NCBI GenBank assembly: GCA_910584605.1
Contig: CAJUAW010000008.1
Location: 1 to 41,787 of the forward strand
Length of the DNA: 41,787 nt
Direction of reading: 5' to 3'
DNA from: an uncultured Oscillospiraceae bacterium
GTDB lineage: Bacteria > Bacillota_A > Clostridia > Oscillospirales > Oscillospiraceae
Part shown: positions 6,826-14,641 of the stretch, piece by piece
Layout: each line of letters opens with the position of its first letter
Numbering within the stretch: the stretch's first letter is position 1
Program-made: the position numbers and the translations under genes
The notes under the pieces: generated by a model
Databases searched by the model: none
Told to the model about the DNA's origin: nothing
What the model saw: the letters and a program-made list of their open reading frames with translations, nothing else

Positions 6826-7962
6826 ATGAGCCAAAAGGTGACAGTTTTAGGTTCCACCGGTTCCATCGGGCGGCAGTCCTTGGAAGTGATTGCCGCCTGC
6901 GGCATGGAGGCCGCGGCGCTGGCGGCCAACTCCAGCGTCAAGCTGATGGAGGAGCAGGCCCGGCGGTTTCGGCCGGCCATTGCCGCCCTGGCGGACGAGA
7001 AGGCCGCCGCCGACCTGCGGGTCCGTTTGGCGGACACCAACATCCACGTCCTCAGCGGGCTGGAGGGGGTGCTGGAGGCGGCCACCATCTCCAGCGCGGA
7101 CGCGGCCATTGCCGCCCTGGTGGGCATGGCGGGCCTGCGGCCCACCCTGGCCGCCATCCGGGAGGGTAAGCGGGTCTGCCTGGCCAACAAGGAGACGCTG
7201 GTCTGCGCCGGCCCCCTTGTCCTGGAGGAGGCCAAGGACTACGGCGCGAAGCTCTACCCGGTGGATTCGGAGCACTCCGCTCTGTTCCAGTGCCTGGAGG
7301 CCAACCGGGACCGGGGCGAGGTGAAGCGGCTGATCCTCACCTGCTCCGGCGGGCCCTTTTACGGCAGAACGCGGGCGGAGCTGGCCGGCATAACGGTGGA
7401 GGACGCCCTGAAGCATCCCAACTGGTCCATGGGGGCCAAGATCACCGTGGACTCCGCCACCCTGATGAACAAGGGCCTGGAGGTTATCGAGGCCATGCAC
7501 CTGTATCGCATGCCGGTGGAAAAAATTTCGGTTGTGGTCCATCGGGAGAGTATGATCCACTCGTTGGTGGAATACTGTGATAATGCCATGCTGGCTCAGC
7601 TGGGCGCGCCCGATATGCGCCTGCCCATCCAGTACGCCCTGACCTACCCCAAGCGGGTGCCCGGACCGTCTGCCCCTCTGGACCTGTGGAACTGCGGCCC
7701 TCTCACCTTCGGCGCCCCCGACCTGGAGGCTTTTCCCTGTCTGGCCCTGGCCCTGGAGGCGGCTAAGACCGGCGGCACCGCGGGGGCCATCCTCAACGGG
7801 GCCAACGAGGAGGCTGTCGCCCAGTTCCTGGCGGGGAAGACCGGCTTTTTGGACATCGCCGCCAAGGTGGAGAAGGCCATGGCCCAGGTGCCGCCGGTCC
7901 AGAACCCCACCATGCAGGACATCCTGGACGCGGACCAGGCGGCCCGGGAGTCTGTTATGTAA
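6826..7962 (+). CDS. dxr: 1-deoxy-D-xylulose 5-phosphate reductoisomerase
   Basis: A 378-residue cytosolic enzyme that converts DXP to MEP with NADPH, the second step of the MEP isoprenoid pathway. The NADPH-binding GSTGSIG is at residues 9-15. LANKETLVCAG, the metal-site region YPVDSEHSALFQC, and KITVDSATLMNKGLEVIEA are family markers. The ATG at 6826 follows AAAGGAAC. A longer frame upstream is not supported because the family starts directly with this beta strand. The 100 bases between cdsA and dxr hold no gene or obvious terminator. Confidence 0.97.
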   Translation: MSQKVTVLGSTGSIGRQSLEVIAACGMEAAALAANSSVKLMEEQARRFRPAIAALADEKAAADLRVRLADTNIHVLSGLEGVLEAATISSADAAIAALVGMAGLRPTLAAIREGKRVCLANKETLVCAGPLVLEEAKDYGAKLYPVDSEHSALFQCLEANRDRGEVKRLILTCSGGPFYGRTRAELAGITVEDALKHPNWSMGAKITVDSATLMNKGLEVIEAMHLYRMPVEKISVVVHRESMIHSLVEYCDNAMLAQLGAPDMRLPIQYALTYPKRVPGPSAPLDLWNCGPLTFGAPDLEAFPCLALALEAAKTGGTAGAILNGANEEAVAQFLAGKTGFLDIAAKVEKAMAQVPPVQNPTMQDILDADQAARESVM

Positions 7963-7983
7963 ACCTTTGGAGGCGTATTTCCT

Positions 7984-9072
7984 ATGCTTTATATCATCGT
8001 CGCGATTCTGATCTTCGGCGTTCTGGTGGCCACCCATGAGCTGGGCCACTTCGCCACCGCCAAGCTGCTGGGGGTGAAGGTGAACGAGTTCGCTATCGGC
8101 ATGGGCCCTGTCATCTGGCAGAGCCGGAAAAATACGGAGGAGCCTCGGGAAGGAGAGGGCACCGTATACAGCCTGCGCCTGCTGCCCATTGGCGGCTTCT
8201 GCGCCCTGGAGGGGGACGACGAGGACTCGGCCGATCCCCGTTCCTTCGGCAAAGCGGCCTGGTGGAAGAAGATCATCATCCTGTGCGCCGGGGCTTTTAT
8301 GAATTTCATCACCGGGGTGGTCATCATCGCCGTCCTCTACGCTCCGGCCCAAGGGTTCCGGGTGGAGGTGTTTGGCGGTCCCCTGGAGGGCTATGGCACC
8401 GAGGACTGCGGCCTGCTGGCCGGGGACCGGTTCCTGTCGGTGGACGGCCACCGGGTGCTGGTTTACGGCAACGCCCGTTTTTACCTGGACCGGGCGGGGG
8501 AGACCATCGACTTCGTGGTGGAGCGGGACGGCCAGCGGGTGGAGCTGAAGGACGTCCACCTGCCCTATCAGGAGCGCACCGATGAGAATGGCAATTATAC
8601 CCGCCTGCGGGGGCTGTCCATGGCGGTCACCGCCGACCCGACGGACTTTTTGGGGACGCTGGGCTATTCCTGGAAGACCGCCGTCGACTTTGTCCGTCTG
8701 GGGTGGATCAGTCTGGGCGACCTCATCACCGGCGCGGTGGGCCTGCGGGATATGTCCGGCCCGGTGGGTATTGTGAACATGATGGGGGAGGTGGGCAGCC
8801 AGTCTCCCACCCTCCTGGATGCCGCCTGGAACCTGGGCTATCTGGCGGCGCTGATCGCCGTCAACCTGGCGGTGATGAACCTGCTCCCCCTGCCCGCTCT
8901 GGACGGGGGCCGGGTGTTCTTTCTGGCGCTCAACGGCCTGATCTACGGGCTGTTTCGCCGGAAAATCGATGCGAAGTACGAGGGCTACGTCCACCTGGCC
9001 GGCCTGGCCGCCCTCATGTGCCTGATGCTGGCGGTCACCCTCAGCGACGTGGGCAAGCTGTTCGGGAGGTAA
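7984..9072 (+). CDS. rseP: RIP metalloprotease RseP (site-2 protease)
   Basis: A 362-residue intramembrane zinc protease that cuts transmembrane substrates such as anti-sigma factors and leftover signal peptides. The first helix ends in the zinc site HELGH at residues 18-22. A PDZ-like domain lies around residues 125-200. The third zinc ligand is the aspartate of LLPLPALDGGR (D307) near the C-terminal helices. A GGAGG precedes the ATG. It stops 2 bases before ispG. The ECF sigma/anti-sigma pair at 17.7-19.4 kb could be a regulatory client, but this is speculation. Confidence 0.94.
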   Translation: MLYIIVAILIFGVLVATHELGHFATAKLLGVKVNEFAIGMGPVIWQSRKNTEEPREGEGTVYSLRLLPIGGFCALEGDDEDSADPRSFGKAAWWKKIIILCAGAFMNFITGVVIIAVLYAPAQGFRVEVFGGPLEGYGTEDCGLLAGDRFLSVDGHRVLVYGNARFYLDRAGETIDFVVERDGQRVELKDVHLPYQERTDENGNYTRLRGLSMAVTADPTDFLGTLGYSWKTAVDFVRLGWISLGDLITGAVGLRDMSGPVGIVNMMGEVGSQSPTLLDAAWNLGYLAALIAVNLAVMNLLPLPALDGGRVFFLALNGLIYGLFRRKIDAKYEGYVHLAGLAALMCLMLAVTLSDVGKLFGR

Positions 9073-9074
9073 GC

Positions 9075-10109
9075 ATGACAAAACAGATCAACGTGGGCGG
9101 CGTCCTCATTGGAGGGGGCGCTCCCGTTACCATTCAGTCCATGACCAACACCCCCACCCAGGACGTGGAGGCCACGGTGGCCCAGATCAAGAAGCTGGCC
9201 GCCGCCGGGTGTGAGATCGTCCGGGTGGCGGTGCCCGACATGGAGGCCGCCCGGGCGGTGGGGAAGATCAAGGAGCAAAGCCCCATCCCCGTGGTGGTGG
9301 ACATCCACTTCGACTATAAGCTGGCGCTGGAGGCCATCGCCGCCGGGGCGGATAAGGTGCGCATCAACCCGGGGAACATCGGGGGAGCTTACTATGTGAA
9401 ACAGGTGGCGGACGCTTGCCGTTTACATAATATCCCGATCCGCATCGGGGTGAACAGCGGTTCGCTGGAACGGGAAGTAAAGGCACGGTATGGTGTGACT
9501 TACAGGGGTATGGTGGAGTCCGCCATACGACAGATCCGACTGCTGGAGCGGTACGATTTTACGGACATCTGCGTCTCGCTGAAGGCTTCCAATGTACAGA
9601 CTGCGGTGCAGGCATATTGGCTCATGCACCTGCGGGAGGAATACCCTCTGCACCTGGGCGTCACCGAGGCGGGGACGGTGCGGATGGGTACCCTGAAGTC
9701 CGCCGTGGGCATTGGCGGCCTGCTGGCCCTGGGGGTGGGGGACACCATGCGGGTGTCCCTGTCCGCCGACCCGGTGGAGGAAATTTACGCCGCGAGGGAG
9801 ATTCTGAAGGCGGCGGGGGTGCGCCGGGAGGGTCCGGAGCTGGTGAGCTGCCCCACCTGCGGGCGGACAAAAATTGACCTGATCGCCCTGGCCAATGAGG
9901 TGGAGGGGCGGCTGAAGCCGGTGGACAAGCCCATCACCGTGGCGGTCATGGGCTGCGCCGTCAACGGCCCCGGAGAGGCCTCCGCCGCCGACTGCGGTAT
10001 CGCCGGGGGGATCGGTGAGGGCCTGCTGTTTCAGAAGGGGGAGATTATCAAAAAAGTCCCCCAGGACCGGCTGGTGGACGAGCTGTTTGCCCTGATTGAG
10101 ACGCTGTGA
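9075..10109 (+). CDS. ispG: 4-hydroxy-3-methylbut-2-enyl diphosphate synthase IspG
   Basis: A 344-residue iron-sulfur enzyme for the penultimate step of the MEP pathway. The TIM-barrel part begins with VTIQSMTNTPTQDV and contains VRVAVPD, DIHFDYKLALEA and KVRINPGNIG. The [4Fe-4S] ligands are visible as C259 and C262 (CPTCGRTKIDL), C294 (MGCAVNGPGE) and E301. GGGAGGTAAGC sets the ATG, two bases after rseP. Bases about 9400-9620 have lower GC and different codons from the rest of the gene (96 of 180 G/C in 9421-9600 by my count, against about 70 per cent on both sides), although the protein stays intact there. Confidence 0.96.
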   Translation: MTKQINVGGVLIGGGAPVTIQSMTNTPTQDVEATVAQIKKLAAAGCEIVRVAVPDMEAARAVGKIKEQSPIPVVVDIHFDYKLALEAIAAGADKVRINPGNIGGAYYVKQVADACRLHNIPIRIGVNSGSLEREVKARYGVTYRGMVESAIRQIRLLERYDFTDICVSLKASNVQTAVQAYWLMHLREEYPLHLGVTEAGTVRMGTLKSAVGIGGLLALGVGDTMRVSLSADPVEEIYAAREILKAAGVRREGPELVSCPTCGRTKIDLIALANEVEGRLKPVDKPITVAVMGCAVNGPGEASAADCGIAGGIGEGLLFQKGEIIKKVPQDRLVDELFALIETL

Positions 10110-10121
10110 GGGAGGAAAATC

Positions 10122-10382
10122 ATGTTAGCATACGGTCACGAGTGGAACAGCCAGGGCCAGCTGCCCCAGACGCTGCGGGAGGTGAGCCTGGACTGCTCCC
10201 GGGAGGAACTGGACCAGCTCATTGAATTTTTGCGGAGTGTGCGGGAGGAGTCCGCCGGGGCGGAGCTGGACAGCCTGTCCCACTGGCACTATCGGGATTG
10301 GAACCCGGACTGGACGGAGAAGCACTCCGATTTTATTATTTTGCTGTCCGATCACCATGTATGGACGAAGGAGAGCGACTGA
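10122..10382 (+). CDS. Small conserved-looking protein of unknown function
   Basis: An 86-residue acidic protein that I do not recognise. It is rich in Glu, Asp, Trp and His, without membrane segments or a signal peptide. The centre (LDCSREELDQLIEFLRSV) looks helical, and the C-terminal part has a Trp/His cluster (SHWHYRDWNPDWTEKHSDF). GGGAGGAAAATC places the ATG 12 bases after ispG. Its stop is immediately followed by the polC start, with no spare base, so it is probably translated as part of the same operon. High GC and codon use match its neighbours, which argues that it is a real gene. Confidence 0.75.
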   Translation: MLAYGHEWNSQGQLPQTLREVSLDCSREELDQLIEFLRSVREESAGAELDSLSHWHYRDWNPDWTEKHSDFIILLSDHHVWTKESD

Positions 10383-13300
10383 ATGTCCCAAAAGATACCA
10401 TTTTTACAGATGTTTGCCGCCCTGCGCCAGTGGACCGAGCTGTGCAACGGGGTGGAGGGCTGGCTGATCCTGTCCGCCGCCATCGACAAGGCCAGCCGCA
10501 GCGCCAAGATCACGGTGGAGGGGGCCTCCGGGGCAGGCCCGAACCTGATCATCCAGGCGGAGGAGGCACTGTGCCGGGCCTACGGCCTGACCAGCGTGAA
10601 GATCGAGGCGGCGGAGGCCGCTGCCCCTCCGGACCCGGAGGTTCCCGACGCGCCGGAACCGCCCAAGCCAGAGCAGGAGCTGGACCCCTTTGCCCGCACG
10701 GAGGCCATCCGCCGGGCGGCGCTGAAACACACCCCCCGTCCCGCTCCGCCCAAGGGGGACAAAAAGCCCCAGGGCAAGGTTGTCTTCGGCCGGCCCGTCA
10801 CCAAGGCCCCGGTCCCAATCCGGGACCTGGAACTGGATATGGGCGCCGTGGTGGTGGAGGGGGACGTTTTCGCCATCGACAACAAGGAGCTGAAAAAGCG
10901 GGGAGCCTGGGTGGTGGCCTTCGATATCACGGACTACACCGGCTCCATCCGGGTGAACAAGTTCTTTCCCGGCGAGGAGGGGAAGCCTCTGGTGGACGGG
11001 ATCAAAAAGGGGATGCACGTCAAGGTCCAGGGCCGGCTGAACCTGGACCGTTTTTACGGCGATATGGTGCTGGAGCCGGCGGCGGTCAGTGTGACGGAGG
11101 TCACTCCCCGGATGGACACCGCTCCAGAGAAACGGGTGGAGCTCCATCTGCACACCAACATGTCCGCCATGGACGCCTTGACGGCGGTGGGCTTCAAGAC
11201 CGACTCCACCATCGGCCGGGACAAGAACGTGATCAAGCGGGCCGAGGCCTGGGGCCACCCGGCCATCGCCATCACCGACCACGGGGTGGCCCACGCCTTC
11301 CCCAACGCCAAGCACTCGGCCAAGAAAATCAAGGTCCTCTTCGGCGTGGAGGCCTACTACATCAACGACGTGGACGACCGGGTAGCGGTCCACGGGGAGA
11401 CAGACGCCCCCTTCAACAGCGAGATCGTCTGCTTCGACATTGAGACCACCGGCCTGAACAAGAAGTACGAGGTCATCATCGAGATCGGCGCAGTGGTGCT
11501 GAAAAACGGGGAGATTACCGATACCTTCAACACCTTCGCCGCCCCGGGGCGCATGCTGCCTCCGGAGATCATCCGCCTCACCGGCATCACCGACGAGATG
11601 CTGGCCGGAGCGCCCTCTCAGGAGGAGGCGCTGCGGGCCTTTTTGGCCTTTGCCGGGGACCGGCCCCTGGCCGCCCACAACGCCGACTTCGACATGGGCT
11701 TTATCGCCGCCGGGTGTGAGAAGTACGGCATCCCCTTCCACAACCCTTCGGTGGACAGCCTGATTCTGGCCCAGAACCTGCTGCCCGAACTGGGCAAGTA
11801 CAAGCTGGATATCGTGGCCGAGCACCTGCATCTGCCCGCCTTCAACCACCACCGGGCCAGCGATGACGCGGCAACGGTGGCCTACATGCTCCCCCACTTC
11901 TTTCGAAAGCTGGAGGCGCTGGGGTTCCATGACCTGTCCCAGGTAAACCCTTACATGCGCACCATCCGGGGGAAGGGCAAGGCCAAGCGCCAGCCCAAGC
12001 ACCTCATCGTGCTGGCCAAGAACCAGACCGGCCTGCGCAACCTGTACAAGCTGGTATCCCTGTCCTATCTGGACCACTTCAAGCGATACCCCATCATGCC
12101 AAAATCCCTCATCAACGAGAACCGGGAGGGGCTGATCCTGGGCTCCGCCTGTGAGGCGGGGGAGCTGTTCCGGGCTCTGACCGACGGGAAAAGCTGGGAG
12201 GAGCTGAAACGCATTGCCTCCTGGTATGACTACCTGGAGATCCAGCCCATCTGCAACAACATGTTCATGCTCCGCAAGGGGCTGGTGCGGTCGGAGGAGG
12301 AGCTGCGGGACTTCAACCGGGCCATCGTCAAGCTGGGGGAGGAGCTGGGCAAGCCGGTGTGCGCCACCGGGGACGTCCACTTCCTGGACCCGGAGGACGA
12401 GGTCTACCGCCACATCCTGCTGGCCTCGAAGGGATTTGAGGACGCCGACGAGAGCCTGCCCATCTACTTCAAGACCACCGATGAGATGCTCCAGGAGTTT
12501 GCCTATCTGGGGGAGGAGAAAGCGAAGGAGGTGGTGGTGACCAACACCAACCTCATCGCCAGCTGGTGCGACCCCATTGAGCCTCTGCCCCAGGGCCTGT
12601 TCGCCCCCAAGCTGGAGAACTCCGACGGGGAGCTGAAGCAGCTGGTGTGGGGCAAAGCCCACGAGCTGTACGGGGAGGACCCGCCCAAAATCGTGGTGGA
12701 CCGCATCGAGACGGAGCTGGGAGACATCATCCGATGCAAGTACGACGTTATCTACATGTCCGCCCAGAAGCTGGTGCAGAACTCCCTGGAGCACGGCTAT
12801 CTGGTGGGGTCCCGGGGCTCGGTGGGTTCGTCTCTGGTGGCCTACATGTCGGGCATCACCGAGGTCAACTCCCTGCCTGCCCACTACCGCTGCCCCAAGT
12901 GCAAGCACACCGACTTCGACTACGCCCAGGACCCCGCCCACCCCTATGGCTGCGGGGCGGATATGCCCGACGCGGTCTGTCCGGTCTGCGGGACCCCGTA
13001 TGTGAAGGACGGCTTTAACATCCCCTTTGAGACCTTTTTGGGCTTTGGCGGCGACAAGGTGCCCGATATCGACTTGAACTTCTCTGGCGAGTACCAGTCC
13101 AGCGCCCACAAATACACCTTTGAGCTGTTTGGCCAGACTCACGTCTTCCGGGCGGGGACCATCGGCGCGGTGGCCGAGAAGACCGCCTTCGGCTATGTGA
13201 AAAAGTATCTGGAAGAGAAGGGGAAGGCGGTCTCCAAGGCGGAGGAGAACCGGCTGGCCATTGGGTGCACCGGAGTGAAGCGCACCACCGGCCAGCACCC

Positions 13301-14504
13301 CGGCGGCATGGTGGTCATCCCCCAGGACCGGGAGATCTACGACTTCTGCCCCGTCCAGCACCCCGCCGACGACCCCAACAGCGATATCATCACCACCCAC
13401 TTTGAGTACCACTCCATGGAGTCCAACCTGCTGAAGCTGGACATGCTGGGCCACGACGACCCCTCCATGATTCGGATGCTGGAGGACCTGACCGGCGTGA
13501 AGGTCCGGGACATCCCCCTGGACGACAAAGATACTATGTCGCTGTTTACCTCCTCCAAGGCGCTGGGCTTTGAAAACGACCCGGTGATGGGACCCACCGG
13601 CGCGGTGGCCATCCCGGAGTTCAACACGCCCTTCACCCGGGGGGTGCTGGTGGAGACGCAGCCCACCCAGATTGATACCCTGCTGCGCATTTCCGGCTTT
13701 ACCCACGGTACCGACGTGTGGCTGGGCAACGCCCGGGACCTGATTTTGCAGAACAACATTCCTGTTGGCGAGGTCATCGGCTGCCGCGACGACATTATGC
13801 TGTTTCTGATTTCCAAGGGGCTGGACCCCAAGCGGGCGTTCAAGATTATGGAGTCGGTCCGAAAGGGCCGGGGCCTGCCCGACGGGGCAGAGGAGGAGAT
13901 GAAGGCCGCCGGGGTCCCGGACTGGTACATCACCTCCTGCAAGAAGATTGCCTACCTGTTCCCCAAGGCCCACGCCGTGGCTTACGTGATGATGGCCTTT
14001 CGCATCGCTTGGTTCAAGGTTCACTACCCCCTGGCCTTTTATGCCGCCTTCTTCTCCATCCGGGCCAAAGCCTTTGACGAGGTTTATATGTGCCGTGGGA
14101 TGGACGTGTGCCGGAAGAAAATGCGGGAAATTGTGGCCAAGGACAAGGAGGCCACCGCTGTGGAGAAGGATATGCTCACCACCTTGGAGGTGTGCTACGA
14201 GTTCTACCTCCGGGGCTTCCAGTTTGAGCGGATGGACATCTACCAGTCCCAGGCCACCCGGTTCACCATGGACCTGGAAAAAGGGACCCTGCGGCCCCCT
14301 TTTGTCTCGGTGGCCGGGCTGGGAGAGACGGCCGCTCTCTCCCTGGCGGAGCAGCGGGAGGGGCGGGAGTTTGTCTCCATTGAGGAGATCGCCGCCGCCT
14401 GTCCCAAGGTATCCAAGACCCATATCCAGCTGCTGAAGGAGGCGGGCGCCTTCGGCGGCCTGCCCGAGACCAGCCAGATGGACCTGTTTTCCCTGTTTGG
14501 CTAG
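10383..14504 (+). CDS. polC: DNA polymerase III PolC-type alpha subunit
   Basis: A 1373-residue replicative polymerase of Gram-positive type with built-in 3'-5' proofreading. Order of domains: N-terminal region (1-80), a Pro/Glu-rich linker (80-140), OB-fold (about 150-240), PHP domain starting at ELHLHTNMS (H255, H257), an inserted exonuclease with FDIETTG (D352, E354), the rest of PHP, then the palm. A Zn-binding insert has CPKC at 837-840 and a later CPVC. The catalytic PDIDLNF gives D895 and D897. The C-terminal helix-hairpin-helix region ends in MDLFSLFG, a plausible sliding-clamp-binding peptide. The length is slightly below the roughly 1430 residues of Bacillus, mostly from a shorter N terminus. 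Its start abuts the 86-residue gene. Confidence 0.98.
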   Translation: MSQKIPFLQMFAALRQWTELCNGVEGWLILSAAIDKASRSAKITVEGASGAGPNLIIQAEEALCRAYGLTSVKIEAAEAAAPPDPEVPDAPEPPKPEQELDPFARTEAIRRAALKHTPRPAPPKGDKKPQGKVVFGRPVTKAPVPIRDLELDMGAVVVEGDVFAIDNKELKKRGAWVVAFDITDYTGSIRVNKFFPGEEGKPLVDGIKKGMHVKVQGRLNLDRFYGDMVLEPAAVSVTEVTPRMDTAPEKRVELHLHTNMSAMDALTAVGFKTDSTIGRDKNVIKRAEAWGHPAIAITDHGVAHAFPNAKHSAKKIKVLFGVEAYYINDVDDRVAVHGETDAPFNSEIVCFDIETTGLNKKYEVIIEIGAVVLKNGEITDTFNTFAAPGRMLPPEIIRLTGITDEMLAGAPSQEEALRAFLAFAGDRPLAAHNADFDMGFIAAGCEKYGIPFHNPSVDSLILAQNLLPELGKYKLDIVAEHLHLPAFNHHRASDDAATVAYMLPHFFRKLEALGFHDLSQVNPYMRTIRGKGKAKRQPKHLIVLAKNQTGLRNLYKLVSLSYLDHFKRYPIMPKSLINENREGLILGSACEAGELFRALTDGKSWEELKRIASWYDYLEIQPICNNMFMLRKGLVRSEEELRDFNRAIVKLGEELGKPVCATGDVHFLDPEDEVYRHILLASKGFEDADESLPIYFKTTDEMLQEFAYLGEEKAKEVVVTNTNLIASWCDPIEPLPQGLFAPKLENSDGELKQLVWGKAHELYGEDPPKIVVDRIETELGDIIRCKYDVIYMSAQKLVQNSLEHGYLVGSRGSVGSSLVAYMSGITEVNSLPAHYRCPKCKHTDFDYAQDPAHPYGCGADMPDAVCPVCGTPYVKDGFNIPFETFLGFGGDKVPDIDLNFSGEYQSSAHKYTFELFGQTHVFRAGTIGAVAEKTAFGYVKKYLEEKGKAVSKAEENRLAIGCTGVKRTTGQHPGGMVVIPQDREIYDFCPVQHPADDPNSDIITTHFEYHSMESNLLKLDMLGHDDPSMIRMLEDLTGVKVRDIPLDDKDTMSLFTSSKALGFENDPVMGPTGAVAIPEFNTPFTRGVLVETQPTQIDTLLRISGFTHGTDVWLGNARDLILQNNIPVGEVIGCRDDIMLFLISKGLDPKRAFKIMESVRKGRGLPDGAEEEMKAAGVPDWYITSCKKIAYLFPKAHAVAYVMMAFRIAWFKVHYPLAFYAAFFSIRAKAFDEVYMCRGMDVCRKKMREIVAKDKEATAVEKDMLTTLEVCYEFYLRGFQFERMDIYQSQATRFTMDLEKGTLRPPFVSVAGLGETAALSLAEQREGREFVSIEEIAAACPKVSKTHIQLLKEAGAFGGLPETSQMDLFSLFG

Positions 14505-14569
14505 GGGAGCGCGTCGGACCTGCCGGACAGGAGGGCTTTGGAATTTATGAAAAATTCAAGAAAATGCCC

Positions 14570-14598
14570 TTGACTGTCTGGGGTCAAGTGAGTAAAGT
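14570..14598 (+). promoter_or_regulatory. Candidate promoter of the LtaS-like gene
   Basis: TTGACT at 14570-14575, a 17-base spacer and TAAAGT at 14593-14598. The -35 is good and the -10 is weaker. It lies in a locally AT-rich gap (14505-14641) that otherwise holds no gene. Confidence 0.55.
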
Positions 14599-14641
14599 AG
14601 GATAGGCAAAAACAGGCATTTTAGTTTGGAGGTCGGACCCA

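Noticed and set aside
10404..14423. Very long open frame on the minus strand opposite polC (over 1300 codons)
   Set aside because: In GC-rich genes with biased third positions the opposite strand often stays open. Its sequence is Gly/His/Leu/Gln repetitive with no known domain, while polC on the plus strand is unmistakable.
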